Program-made: the position numbers and the translations under genes
Shown: positions 45,683 through 54,762 of the stretch, one piece after another
Layout: each line of letters starts with the position of its first letter
How positions within the stretch are numbered: position 1 is the stretch's first letter
Origin: Cognatundibacterium squillarum
GTDB lineage: Bacteria; Pseudomonadota; Gammaproteobacteria; Burkholderiales; Burkholderiaceae_D
Length of the DNA: 64,000 bases
NCBI RefSeq assembly: GCF_014652435.1
Contig: NZ_BMYU01000004.1
Coordinates: 62,001 to 126,000 of the forward strand
Reading direction: 5' to 3'
The notes under the pieces: model-generated
What the model was told of the DNA's origin: nothing
The model's database searches: none
The model's input: the letters and a program-made list of their open reading frames with translations, nothing else

Positions 45683-46474
45683 ATGATTCATATCGCCATC
45701 ATTAGTCACGGACACGAAGAAATGCTGATTGAAAGTCAGCTTTGTGGTCTCGCTGCCAACCCTGCTGTTACCTTGTGGGTGAAAGATAATTTACCCTCCG
45801 TGAAGCTGGAAGCATTCTGCCTGCAGCATCAGGTTCGTTACACCAAAGAAAAGCCGGGAATGGGATTTGGTGAAAACAATAATTTCCTGTTCAACAGAAT
45901 TGCTGCTGAATTTTCATTATCTGCTGAGGACTTATTTATTGTAATGAATCCTGATATCCAGACAAACGCCGACATGCTGCGTTCGCTGGATCAGCAAATG
46001 CGAAGCGACAGTACTACTCTGGCAACAGTTAATTTGTACAAAGATACGAATTTTCAGCAAACTGATGCCAATGTCAGATTTTTTCCATCGCTGCTGACAC
46101 CGTTTCGTGTTTTAAAGATACGCGGACTGACGGAGGCAATTCAAAAGCACTCGCTGATACAAAATTGCGATGTTGACTGGGCGTCAGGTGCATTTCTCGC
46201 GTTCCGTCCATCACATTTCCGGGATCTGAACGGGTTTGATACTGATTTCTTCATGTATTTCGAGGATGTTGATATCTGCTACCGCTCTTACTGCATTTCT
46301 GGTCGCAAAGTCCGCTACTATCCCGGACTCAAAGCAGTTCACCAGGCGGCACACCGAAACCGCAGTCTGTTATCACCGCATGCACGCTGGTTCCTTTCAA
46401 GCTTTATACGTTTTGTTTTGCGCAGATCTGTGGTTTATCCCTTCACGCGCGGAAAAATCAGTCAGTCTCTATGA
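45683..46474 (+). CDS. Glycosyltransferase family 2 (possible rhamnosyltransferase)
   Basis: A 263-aa cytoplasmic GT-A enzyme of the GT2 family. The donor-binding region is IVMNPDIQTNADML and the acceptor-side motif is DTDFFMYFEDVDICYRSY, both typical of rhamnosyltransferase-like GT2 proteins. DNA here is AT-richer than its neighbours: about 36% GC over 45841-45960 by hand count, against 52% in a sample from 50881-50940. It overlaps the next gene (ATGA). The acceptor is unknown. Confidence 0.85.
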   Translation: MIHIAIISHGHEEMLIESQLCGLAANPAVTLWVKDNLPSVKLEAFCLQHQVRYTKEKPGMGFGENNNFLFNRIAAEFSLSAEDLFIVMNPDIQTNADMLRSLDQQMRSDSTTLATVNLYKDTNFQQTDANVRFFPSLLTPFRVLKIRGLTEAIQKHSLIQNCDVDWASGAFLAFRPSHFRDLNGFDTDFFMYFEDVDICYRSYCISGRKVRYYPGLKAVHQAAHRNRSLLSPHARWFLSSFIRFVLRRSVVYPFTRGKISQSL

Positions 46475-47430
46475 ATCAATCCATTCTGATCACCGGTGCT
46501 AACGGCTTTGTTGGTAATGCACTGACAGACACAATGCTGGATGCAGGCTACTCACTGATTTGTCCGACACGCAGACCACTTTCCCGTCAGCACCCTGCTT
46601 TACAAAACCCGCAAATCAACGCGCTGGATAAGCACACAGACTGGTTACCGTTGTTGCAGCAATCAGGTGCTGTGATTCATTGCGCTGCCCGCGTTCATGT
46701 TATGCGCGAGACCGTCAGCGATCCGCTTGCTGCATTTCGTGCAGTTAATGTCGATGCCACTGTACATCTGGCACAACAGGCAGCAGCAGCTGGGGTGAAG
46801 CATTTTATTTTCCTGAGTTCAGTCAAGGTCAATGGCGAATCCACACTTCCGGATCAGCCTTTTCAGGAGCAGGATATCGCAGACCAGCATGACCCCTACG
46901 GTTTATCGAAACTGGAAGCAGAGAAAGCCCTACTGGCAGTGGGCAAGAAAACCAGTATGGCGGTTACTATCATTCGCCCGCCGCTGGTCTATGGCCCGGG
47001 AGTAAAAGCCAACTTTCAAAGTATGCTGCAATGGGTAAAGCGAGGCGTCCCGCTACCGCTGGGCAGAATTCATAATCAGCGCAGTCTGGTATTTGTCGGG
47101 AATCTCGTACATTTTATTCTTCACTGTTTGTATCACCCCAAGGCAAGGCAGGAAATATTCCAGATTTCAGACGGACATGACTTATCGACCACGGAATTAC
47201 TGGAAGCCTGCGCTGTCGCATTACAGACAAAATCCCGTTTGTGGAAGCTTTCGCCGAATTTACTGACAACACTGGCAAAGATCGCAGGAAAACAAGCCAT
47301 TGCTCAGCGCTTATGCGGTTCATTGCAAGTCGACATCAGCAAGGCACGTCATTTGCTCGAGTGGAATCCGCCGTTCTCCGTTGCCGAGGGACTTGCCATC
47401 ACTGTTGCACAGGAATCTGATAAAAAATAA
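46471..47430 (+). CDS. NAD-dependent epimerase/4-ketoreductase (WbpV/WreQ-like)
   Basis: A 319-aa extended SDR: nucleotide motif ITGANGFVGNAL, HCAARVHVM, FLSSVKVNGES and catalytic Tyr/Lys in DPYGLSKLEAEKAL. The neighbours (a PF02397 transferase and a WbpM-like dehydratase) match the set that makes and transfers N-acetylquinovosamine in other bacteria, where this protein reduces UDP-4-keto-6-deoxy-GlcNAc. The family also contains UDP-glucose-4-epimerase-like enzymes, so the assignment rests on context. Confidence 0.8.
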   Translation: MNQSILITGANGFVGNALTDTMLDAGYSLICPTRRPLSRQHPALQNPQINALDKHTDWLPLLQQSGAVIHCAARVHVMRETVSDPLAAFRAVNVDATVHLAQQAAAAGVKHFIFLSSVKVNGESTLPDQPFQEQDIADQHDPYGLSKLEAEKALLAVGKKTSMAVTIIRPPLVYGPGVKANFQSMLQWVKRGVPLPLGRIHNQRSLVFVGNLVHFILHCLYHPKARQEIFQISDGHDLSTTELLEACAVALQTKSRLWKLSPNLLTTLAKIAGKQAIAQRLCGSLQVDISKARHLLEWNPPFSVAEGLAITVAQESDKK

Positions 47431-47435
47431 CGTGT

Positions 47436-47996
47436 ATGAAACGTATACTGGATCTCTTCGTCGTTCTGACAGCAGGTTTGCTGCTGTTACTGCCACTTGT
47501 ACTGACTGCGCTTGCGGTCAGACTGACCTCACGTGGCCCTGTCTTGTACTGGTCTGACCGCGTTGGCAAACATAACCGTATTTTTCGCATGCCCAAATTC
47601 CGGAGTATGCGTATTGACACGCCGGCGGTCGCTACACACTTGCTGACGAATCCGGAACAATATCTGACACCGATCGGCTCTTTTCTGCGCAAGTCGAGTC
47701 TGGATGAGCTGCCACAGTTATGGAGCATTCTATGTGGTGACATGAGCCTGGTCGGCCCGCGTCCCGCCCTTTTCAATCAGCATGATCTGATCAAAATGCG
47801 TACGGATTGCGGTGTGCACGCACTTGTACCCGGCTTAACCGGCTGGGCACAAATCAACGGTCGTGATGAAGTCCCGAACGAACAGAAAGTTGCGCTTGAT
47901 CATTATTATCTTGAGCATGCATCCGTCATGCTGGATATCCGGATACTGGTACTGACATTTGTTAAAGTTTTACGCCGAGACGGCATTACCCACTGA
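47436..47996 (+). CDS. Initiating sugar-phosphate transferase (PF02397 family)
   Basis: A 186-aa monotopic membrane phosphoglycosyl transferase that loads the first sugar-1-phosphate onto undecaprenyl phosphate. One N-terminal hydrophobic helix (about 7-29), then MPKFRSMRIDT, LRKSSLDELPQLWSILCGDM, SLVGPRP and PGLTGWAQINGRDE. The small size is that of PglC/WreU-type proteins. It follows the reductase by 5 bp and precedes the dehydratase by 6 bp. The sugar is probably QuiNAc or a related 6-deoxy amino sugar. Confidence 0.87.
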   Translation: MKRILDLFVVLTAGLLLLLPLVLTALAVRLTSRGPVLYWSDRVGKHNRIFRMPKFRSMRIDTPAVATHLLTNPEQYLTPIGSFLRKSSLDELPQLWSILCGDMSLVGPRPALFNQHDLIKMRTDCGVHALVPGLTGWAQINGRDEVPNEQKVALDHYYLEHASVMLDIRILVLTFVKVLRRDGITH

Positions 47997-48002
47997 GCCC
48001 GC

Positions 48003-49901
48003 ATGTTGCACTTTCTCTCCAATCTTTCACGTCGGCAAAAGCAAATGCTGGCGATGGCAATGGACTTCATCAGTTTGCCGGTGTTACTGGCCGTTGCCAT
48101 CTGGCTGCGCTATGAGGGTCTGAATCCAGAATTACTGCGTCATTATTTCTGGCTGCTGATTGCAGCGCCGCTGATCAGCATTCCCTTGTTTGCGCGCATT
48201 GGATTGTACCGGGCTGTCGTCCGCTTTATCGATCAGAAAATCATCGGGGTCATCGTTCTGGGTGCCTCCGTTAGCGTGCTAGTTCTGACTTTTATCAGTC
48301 TGATGCTGCACATTTTGCCCATTTCCCGCGCAGTGTTCGGTTTTTTCTGGATGGGCTCTATCTTTTACCTGTCAGCGAGTCGCTTTGCTGCTCGTCACTG
48401 GCTGGCACGCGTCAGCCTGCTTGAAGATGCGATCCCGGTCTGCATTTATGGTGCCGGTCAGGCCGGAGCACAACTGGCAGCAATGATGCGACATGACAGC
48501 CAGTACGTCTGTGTTGCTTTTGTTGACGATAACCCGCAAAAACATGCAGCGCTGATTGGTGGAGTACGTGTTTATGCACCGCAAGAGCTTGGGAAGCTGA
48601 TCGCGAAATTCGAAATCCGTGAGTTATTGCTGGCGATGCCCTCTATTTCCAGATCACGTCACAAACAGATACTGGATCAGCTCGAACCGTTCAAACTGAA
48701 GATTCGGCTAACCCCGTCTCTGAAAACACTGATGTCCGGACAACTGAAAATGCAGGATGTCCGCGAAGTTGAAGTCGAAGATTTACTCGGTCGCGATCCC
48801 GTAGAACCGGATCAGAGGCTGCTCAGCCAGTGCATACGTGCGCAACATGTCGCGGTTACTGGTGCTGGCGGATCCATAGGATCAGAGTTATGCAGGCAAA
48901 TACTGCGTCAACAACCAAAGCGCTTAATCCTGATCGAGTCTTCCGAATTTGCGCTCTACACAATAGAGCAGGAGTTACAACAACTTGCCCGGCAATACGC
49001 GCCCGACTGTGAACTCTTTCCAGTACTGTGTTCGGTACGACAACAGGATAAGCTCGAAACCATTTTTTCCAGCTTTGCTATCCGCACCGTCTACCACGCA
49101 GCTGCGTACAAACATGTCCCGTTGGTCGAACATAATCCGGCAGAAGGTGTTCTGAATAACGTCTTCGGCACACTGTCGGTTGCGCAGGCGGCAATGGCAA
49201 CCGGAGTCAGTAATTTTGTCCTGATCTCGACTGACAAAGCCGTACGGCCAACCAATGTCATGGGTACCACCAAACGCGTGGCTGAACTGATTTTGCAGGC
49301 GTTTTCCCGTGAGCAAAAAGGAACCCGCTTCTGTATGGTTCGTTTTGGTAATGTACTCGGGTCGTCTGGTTCAGTAGTGCCGTTATTTAAGAAACAGATT
49401 CTGGCTGGCGGCCCCGTAACGTTAACGCACCCTGACATCACGCGTTACTTCATGACAATTCCGGAAGCGGCGCAGTTGGTGATTCAGGCAGGTGCAATGG
49501 GTGAAGGTGGCGATGTATTTGTGCTGAATATGGGCGAGCCGGTGCGCATCCAGGATCTGGCACGCCGTATGATTCATTTATTCGGCCTAGAAGTTCGCTC
49601 AGAAGCAAGTCCCAACGGCGATATAGAAATCCGCCATGTTGGTTTACGTCCCGGAGAAAAACTGTACGAAGAATTGCTCATCGGTGACAATGTCGAAGGC
49701 ACAAACCATCCCCTGATTATGCGGGCACAGGAAACAGAACTGCCCTGGGAAGTACTACAGCAAAAACTGGAACGCTTGCGCTTCGCCTGTGACCAAAATC
49801 AGGCACAGGAAATCCGGCAGCTTTTACTGGAATTAGTGGCAGAATATCAACCGCAGTGTGAGATTGAAGATTTTCTGTGGAAGCAGAGACAAGTTTCCTG
49901 A
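48003..49901 (+). CDS. Membrane-bound nucleotide-sugar 4,6-dehydratase (WbpM/CapD family)
   Basis: A 632-aa long-form dehydratase. Four N-terminal membrane helices (about 15-135), a Rossmann-type domain with CIYGAGQAGAQL, then the catalytic SDR domain with VAVTGAGGSIGSELCRQIL and ISTDKAVRPTNVMGTTKR, in which Met replaces the usual catalytic Tyr as in WbpM. It converts UDP-GlcNAc to UDP-4-keto-6-deoxy-GlcNAc, the first committed step for QuiNAc, FucNAc or bacillosamine. Located in the inner membrane beside the initiating transferase. Confidence 0.9.
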   Translation: MLHFLSNLSRRQKQMLAMAMDFISLPVLLAVAIWLRYEGLNPELLRHYFWLLIAAPLISIPLFARIGLYRAVVRFIDQKIIGVIVLGASVSVLVLTFISLMLHILPISRAVFGFFWMGSIFYLSASRFAARHWLARVSLLEDAIPVCIYGAGQAGAQLAAMMRHDSQYVCVAFVDDNPQKHAALIGGVRVYAPQELGKLIAKFEIRELLLAMPSISRSRHKQILDQLEPFKLKIRLTPSLKTLMSGQLKMQDVREVEVEDLLGRDPVEPDQRLLSQCIRAQHVAVTGAGGSIGSELCRQILRQQPKRLILIESSEFALYTIEQELQQLARQYAPDCELFPVLCSVRQQDKLETIFSSFAIRTVYHAAAYKHVPLVEHNPAEGVLNNVFGTLSVAQAAMATGVSNFVLISTDKAVRPTNVMGTTKRVAELILQAFSREQKGTRFCMVRFGNVLGSSGSVVPLFKKQILAGGPVTLTHPDITRYFMTIPEAAQLVIQAGAMGEGGDVFVLNMGEPVRIQDLARRMIHLFGLEVRSEASPNGDIEIRHVGLRPGEKLYEELLIGDNVEGTNHPLIMRAQETELPWEVLQQKLERLRFACDQNQAQEIRQLLLELVAEYQPQCEIEDFLWKQRQVS

Positions 49902-49929
49902 TTTTTCATATTTACAAACGACAAATAAC

Positions 49930-51306
49930 ATGACCCAACCAGCTCAAAGTATTTTCAAAGCCTACGATATCCGGGGCATCGTCGGAAAAACACTGGATGC
50001 AACCGTTGCACATCAGATCGGGCAAGCGTTTGGTACTGCCGCGCTGAAAAAAGGTGAAACGACTGTCGTTATCGGCCGCGATGGCCGTCTGTCCGGACCG
50101 GAACTTTCCGGTGCGCTTGCTGCTGGTTTGCAGGCCACTGGTGTCAATGTGATTGACCTCGGGCAAGTCGCAACACCAATGGTGTATTTCGGAACAAATG
50201 TTCTGGAAACCCGCTCCGGCATTATGGTGACCGGCAGTCATAATCCGCCGGATTACAACGGTTTCAAAATGGTACTGGCAGGTGAAGCGATCTACGGCGA
50301 CACTATTCAGGCACTGTATCAGGCCATTGTAAAACAAGAATTTTCTGCAGGTTCAGGCAGCTATCGCATTCATGATATCCGTGCCGCTTACCTCGAACGC
50401 ATCACCAGCGATGTCAAAGTCAGCCGTCCGGTCAAAATTGCAGTGGATTGCGGCAATGGTGTGGCAGGTGCATTCGCAGCTGACCTTTACCGCGGCATGG
50501 GTTGTGAAGTCATTGAATTATTCTGTGACGTGGATGGTACTTTCCCGAATCACCACCCGGATCCGGCTCATCTTGAAAATCTGGAAGATCTGATCCATTG
50601 CCTGAAAACCACCGATGCTGAAATCGGTCTGGCGTTTGACGGTGACGGCGACCGCCTTGGCATTGTGACCAAAGACGGACAAGTGATTTTCCCTGATCGT
50701 CAGTTAATGCTGTTTGCAGAAGATGTGCTGACCCGCCACGCCGGCGCACAGATTTTGTACGATGTGAAGTGTACCCGCCACATCAGCACTTGGGTCAAAG
50801 CACGCGGCGGCGTACCACTGATGTGGAAAACCGGTCACTCGCTGGTGAAAGCAAAACTGAAAGAAACAGGTTCTCCGCTCGGTGGTGAGATGAGTGGTCA
50901 CATTTTCTTCAAAGACCGCTGGTATGGCTTCGATGACGGCTTGTATGCCGGTGCGCGTTTGCTGGAAATCATCAGCCGCCTGCCTGATATGACGGCTACC
51001 CTGAACAGCCTGCCGCAATCCAGCTCTACGCCGGAACTGCAACTGAAGCTGGAAGAAGGTGAAAACTTCCGCATCATCGCACAAATGCAGGCACAGGCTG
51101 ACTTCCCCGGTGCTGATGAAATCATTACGATTGATGGTTTACGTGTGGAATATCCGGACGGATTTGGTCTGGCTCGTTCATCTAACACAACCCCTGTCAT
51201 TGTGATGCGCTTTGAAGCCGAAACACCGGAAGCACTGGCACGCATTCAGGCTGCGCTGAAGGCTGCCATTCTGCGCGTCAAACCGGACGCACAACTGCCG
51301 TTTTAA
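49930..51306 (+). CDS. Phosphomannomutase/phosphoglucomutase
   Basis: A 458-aa alpha-D-phosphohexomutase of the AlgC/ManB type. N-terminal FKAYDIRGIVGKTL, phosphoserine loop VTGSHNPPDYNGFK (catalytic Ser), metal-binding DGDGDRLG, sugar-binding GGEMSGHIFF and the phosphate-binding RSSNTTPVIVMRFE. It supplies mannose- or glucose-1-phosphate for the sugar nucleotides made nearby. The ATG at 49930 begins the family's usual start. A strong terminator ends the unit. Confidence 0.94.
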   Translation: MTQPAQSIFKAYDIRGIVGKTLDATVAHQIGQAFGTAALKKGETTVVIGRDGRLSGPELSGALAAGLQATGVNVIDLGQVATPMVYFGTNVLETRSGIMVTGSHNPPDYNGFKMVLAGEAIYGDTIQALYQAIVKQEFSAGSGSYRIHDIRAAYLERITSDVKVSRPVKIAVDCGNGVAGAFAADLYRGMGCEVIELFCDVDGTFPNHHPDPAHLENLEDLIHCLKTTDAEIGLAFDGDGDRLGIVTKDGQVIFPDRQLMLFAEDVLTRHAGAQILYDVKCTRHISTWVKARGGVPLMWKTGHSLVKAKLKETGSPLGGEMSGHIFFKDRWYGFDDGLYAGARLLEIISRLPDMTATLNSLPQSSSTPELQLKLEEGENFRIIAQMQAQADFPGADEIITIDGLRVEYPDGFGLARSSNTTPVIVMRFEAETPEALARIQAALKAAILRVKPDAQLPF

Positions 51307-51316
51307 CGGAAGTCTG

Positions 51317-51353
51317 AAAGACCGCCGGCTGCGTGCCGGCGGTCTTTTTTTCT
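51317..51353 (+). terminator. Terminator after the phosphohexomutase gene
   Basis: A perfect 13-bp stem AAAGACCGCCGGC / GCCGGCGGTCTTT, 5-nt loop and a T-run, 10 bp after the stop. Confidence 0.92.
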
Positions 51354-51384
51354 TCTCTGATTTTTTATCCGCACACTGTCTATT

Positions 51385-52359
51385 GTGAAAATACTGCTGA
51401 TACGGGTCTCCTCACTCGGAGATGTCTTACATAATCTGCCACTGGTGAACGATCTGCACCGGCATTATCCCGATGCACAGATTGACTGGGTAGTGGAAGA
51501 AGCCTACGTCAGCCTTCTGCAATTACATCCGGGCATACGCCGCATTATTCCCTATGCGCAGCGACGCTGGCGCAAGCATTTAGGGCAAGCCAGCGTACGT
51601 CAAGAAATCAGCGGATTCATCCGGACACTGCGTAGCGAATCCTATGATCTGATTCTCGAAACACAAGGCCTGCTGAAAACCGGCATCATTCTTGGTCTGG
51701 CGAAAAAAGCGCCTGGTGGCAGAAAGATTGGCCTTGCAAACGGTACTGCGGGTTCCGGCTATGAGGGTATTTCCCGCATTTTTCATGATACAAGTATAGC
51801 GACCGATCCTTACACGCATGCCGTCGATCGGGGACGTCTGGTTGCTGCGAAAGCCATTGGCAAAGAACTGGATACACCTGCCAGTTTTGGCCTGCTGCCA
51901 CCAACACTTGAAGCGCCGTGGAAACCCGCGGGCGGCTATATCGTATTTTTTCACGGCACTGCCGGTGCAGCTAAAAAATGGGCACGGGCAAACTGGATCG
52001 CACTCGCCGCGAAGCTCGCCAGTACCGGCATGCCGGTACTGCTGCCATGGGGCAATGAAGAAGAGAAAAAAGAGGCCGAAGCGATGGCAGCGGCAATTCC
52101 GCAAGCAAGCGTATTACCGAAACTCAGCATGATGGAGGCCGTTTTACTGGCACAATCCGCGCGGCTGGCGATCGGCGTGGATACCGGGTTGACACATATC
52201 GCTGCCGCCTACGAAACCCCAACTGTTGAAATCTACACAGCTTCACCTCGCTGGAAAACCGAGGGTAACTGGTCACCGCGTATCCGTAATACGGGTGATG
52301 CCGGAATCGTCCCTTCTGTCGAAGAAGTCTTTGCCGCTGCTATGGAGTTACTGAACTGA
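51385..52359 (+). CDS. waaC: Lipopolysaccharide heptosyltransferase I
   Basis: A 324-aa GT9 enzyme that adds the first heptose to Kdo of the LPS inner core. Family features: N-terminal ILLIRVSSLGDVLHNLPLV, DWVVEEAY, FFHGTAGAAKKW and the C-terminal IGVDTGLTHIAAAYETPTVEIYT. It uses GTG at 51385 as start; no ATG fits the N-terminus. It overlaps the next gene (TGATG). Confidence 0.93.
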   Translation: MKILLIRVSSLGDVLHNLPLVNDLHRHYPDAQIDWVVEEAYVSLLQLHPGIRRIIPYAQRRWRKHLGQASVRQEISGFIRTLRSESYDLILETQGLLKTGIILGLAKKAPGGRKIGLANGTAGSGYEGISRIFHDTSIATDPYTHAVDRGRLVAAKAIGKELDTPASFGLLPPTLEAPWKPAGGYIVFFHGTAGAAKKWARANWIALAAKLASTGMPVLLPWGNEEEKKEAEAMAAAIPQASVLPKLSMMEAVLLAQSARLAIGVDTGLTHIAAAYETPTVEIYTASPRWKTEGNWSPRIRNTGDAGIVPSVEEVFAAAMELLN

Positions 52360-53348
52360 TGTCTGCCGCTCTGCTGAAAAAAACGCCCGCGATCAGCGTG
52401 GTGATTGTGAACTTTAACGGTGGTCAGCTGGTTCTGGATTGCCTCGCAAAACTGCGCGAACAAACTCTGCGCCCGCTGGAAATCATTCTTGTTGATAACG
52501 CCAGTCAGGATGGCTCCGGACAACGTGCGGAAACAGAATTTCCCGAAGCCAAAGTAATTCATGCAGGTGCGAATCTGGGCTTCGCGAAGGGCAATAATCT
52601 TGCCGTACAAAAAATGCACCCGGACAGTGAATGGATCGCCCTACTGAATCCGGATGCATTCCCTGATCCTGACTGGTTATTGCAACTTGCACTCGCTGCA
52701 GAAAACCACCCGGAGTTTGCGATTTTCGGCAGCCGGCTGATGGACGCTAACCGTGAGCAGATGCTGGATGGTGTCGGAGATGCTTATCATTTAAGCGGAC
52801 TGGTCTGGCGCGAAGGACATGGACAAGCAGTGACACCGGCACATTTACAGCAGAAAGAAATTTTTTCTTGCTGCGCCGCTGCCGGACTATACCGGCGTGA
52901 TGTATTCGATCAGCTGGGTGGCTTCGATGAAGATTACTTCTGCTACGTTGAAGATATCGATCTCGGCTTCCGCTATTTGCTGGCAGGTTACCGCTGTCTG
53001 TATGTTCCCGGCTCCGTTGCGCGCCATGTAGGCTCTGCGATTACCGGCCGCCGTAGTGATTTTTCTGTTTATCACGGACACCGCAATCTGGTCTGGACCT
53101 ATGTAAAAAATATGCCTGGAATCCTGTTCTGGCTCTGCCTGCCACTGCATCTGATGCTGAATCTGGTCGAAGTGTTGCACTTTGCCCGCCACGGCCAGTT
53201 TCAGGTGATTAAACGATCCAAACTGGATGCCATCCGCCAGCTGCCGCATTTTTGGAAAAAAAGACAACAAATTCAGGCAAACCGTCGGGTCAGCATTGCC
53301 ACTGTCTGGGGTTTACTGAACAAAAATCTGACCGGAAAGCGAAATTAA
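52359..53348 (+). CDS. Glycosyltransferase family 2 (WbbL/rhamnosyltransferase-like)
   Basis: A 329-aa GT2 enzyme: SVVIVNFNGGQLVLDCL, LVDNASQDGSG, LLNPDAFPDPDWL and the EDYFCYVEDIDLGFRY acceptor motif. A hydrophobic stretch near 250-275 may tether it to the membrane. Placed between waaC and waaA, it probably adds a sugar, plausibly rhamnose, to the LPS core. Acceptor and linkage are unknown. Confidence 0.88.
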   Translation: MSAALLKKTPAISVVIVNFNGGQLVLDCLAKLREQTLRPLEIILVDNASQDGSGQRAETEFPEAKVIHAGANLGFAKGNNLAVQKMHPDSEWIALLNPDAFPDPDWLLQLALAAENHPEFAIFGSRLMDANREQMLDGVGDAYHLSGLVWREGHGQAVTPAHLQQKEIFSCCAAAGLYRRDVFDQLGGFDEDYFCYVEDIDLGFRYLLAGYRCLYVPGSVARHVGSAITGRRSDFSVYHGHRNLVWTYVKNMPGILFWLCLPLHLMLNLVEVLHFARHGQFQVIKRSKLDAIRQLPHFWKKRQQIQANRRVSIATVWGLLNKNLTGKRN

Positions 53349-53385
53349 ACTAAGATCACGCTCTTTTACGCGATTCGGTAGCTGC

Positions 53386-54672
53386 ATGCGTTTGCTTTAT
53401 TCCCTGATCTGGACTGTTTTATTGCCTGTCGTACTGGCTCGTCTGTGGTGGCGTGGCCGGCGCGAGCCCGGCTATCGTCAGCATATCAGTGAACGTTTCG
53501 GCTTTTATTCGTCCTTCAGCGCCAGCCGCATCATCTGGGTGCATGCGGTTTCTGCGGGAGAAACACGTGCGGCGGAACCGCTGGTGCGAGGTTTGCTGGA
53601 AAACTATCCGGACGCCAGCATCCTGCTGACCCATATGACGGCGACCGGACGTGAAGCCGGTGCGCAATTATTCGGGCAGAATCCGCGTGTGACGCAAGCG
53701 TTTCTGCCTTACGATCTGTGCTTACTGGTCAGGCGCTTCCTCAGACATTTCCGTCCGCAACTATGCGTGCTGATGGAAACCGAAGTCTGGCCAAATCTGA
53801 TTGCAACCTGTCAGCAGGAAAAAGTTCCGGTGGCGCTGGTCAATGCCCGCCTGTCAGAACGTTCACTGCGTAAAGCGCAACGTTTGTCTTCCCTGATCAC
53901 ACCTGCAGCCAAAGCCATTTCCGTGATCGCGGCGCAAACCAGCGAAGACGCAAGCCGTCTGCAAAGCCTGAGCGGCAACACACCAGCCATTACCGGCAAT
54001 ATCAAATTTGACGTCAGCGTTCCGCAGCAGCAATTAAACGCCGGTGCAGCAATGCGGGCACAATGTGGTACGCGCCCTGTCCTGTTGTGCGCCAGTACAC
54101 GGGATGGTGAAGAAGCCCTGATTTTAGAAGCCTTTCTCAAAAAATGGCCGCGTGGCAACACAATACAAAATGCGCCATTACTGCTGCTGGTGCCGCGCCA
54201 TCCGCAACGCTTCGATGCGGTAGCCGAGATGCTGGCACAAGCAGGCTTGCAGGTATTGCGCAGGTCAGCCCTCACTACAACGGAACACACCGCCGCACTG
54301 GCATCTGCTGATGTGCTGTTGGGTGACAGTATGGGCGAAATGTTTATGTATTACGCGATGGCGGATCTGGCCTTCATCGGCGGCAGTCTGTTGCCGTTTG
54401 GCGGTCACAATCTGATCGAACCCTGCGCCATCGGCAAACCGGTACTGATTGGTTTGCATACCTTTAACTTTTCTGATGTCACCGGTCAGGCCATTGCTGC
54501 AGGTGCAGCTTTACGCTGTGCCGATGCGGGGTGTATGCTGGAATCCGCATCAGAATTGTTATCTGACCCTGCCGGACGGCAGCAGATGGGCAGCCGGGCT
54601 CTGACCTTTTTCCATCAGCACCAGGGCGCTACAGCGCGCACACTGCAGGTGCTGAAACCTTACCTGTCCTGA
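53386..54672 (+). CDS. waaA: 3-deoxy-D-manno-octulosonic acid (Kdo) transferase
   Basis: A 428-aa GT30 membrane-associated enzyme that attaches Kdo to lipid A precursor. N-terminal anchor helix (about 4-20), IIWVHAVSAGETRAAEPLV with the catalytic Glu region, LMETEVWPNL, VNARLSERS, VPRHPQRFD and FIGGSLLPFGGHNLIEPCA. It starts 37 bp after the GT2 gene. Essential in most Gram-negative bacteria. Confidence 0.95.
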   Translation: MRLLYSLIWTVLLPVVLARLWWRGRREPGYRQHISERFGFYSSFSASRIIWVHAVSAGETRAAEPLVRGLLENYPDASILLTHMTATGREAGAQLFGQNPRVTQAFLPYDLCLLVRRFLRHFRPQLCVLMETEVWPNLIATCQQEKVPVALVNARLSERSLRKAQRLSSLITPAAKAISVIAAQTSEDASRLQSLSGNTPAITGNIKFDVSVPQQQLNAGAAMRAQCGTRPVLLCASTRDGEEALILEAFLKKWPRGNTIQNAPLLLLVPRHPQRFDAVAEMLAQAGLQVLRRSALTTTEHTAALASADVLLGDSMGEMFMYYAMADLAFIGGSLLPFGGHNLIEPCAIGKPVLIGLHTFNFSDVTGQAIAAGAALRCADAGCMLESASELLSDPAGRQQMGSRALTFFHQHQGATARTLQVLKPYLS

Positions 54673-54704
54673 AGTCAGTCCCTGAATGACGGTGTTGATC
54701 TGCA

Positions 54705-54732
54705 AGGAATTTCCGCCAGTCCGGAAATTCCT
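54705..54732. other. Stem-loop between waaA and nrdJ
   Basis: AGGAATTTCCG (54705-54715) and CGGAAATTCCT (54722-54732) form a perfect 11-bp stem with a 6-nt loop. No T-run follows, so it is a weak terminator candidate or a regulatory hairpin in the nrdJ leader. Confidence 0.45.
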
Positions 54733-54762
54733 GCGGGTCACTGCCGCTCTTGAGAGCAGTCA

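Noticed and set aside
54673-54762. A cobalamin riboswitch before the B12-dependent ribonucleotide reductase
   Set aside because: The leader is only 90 bp, too short for the element, and none of its conserved boxes is visible.
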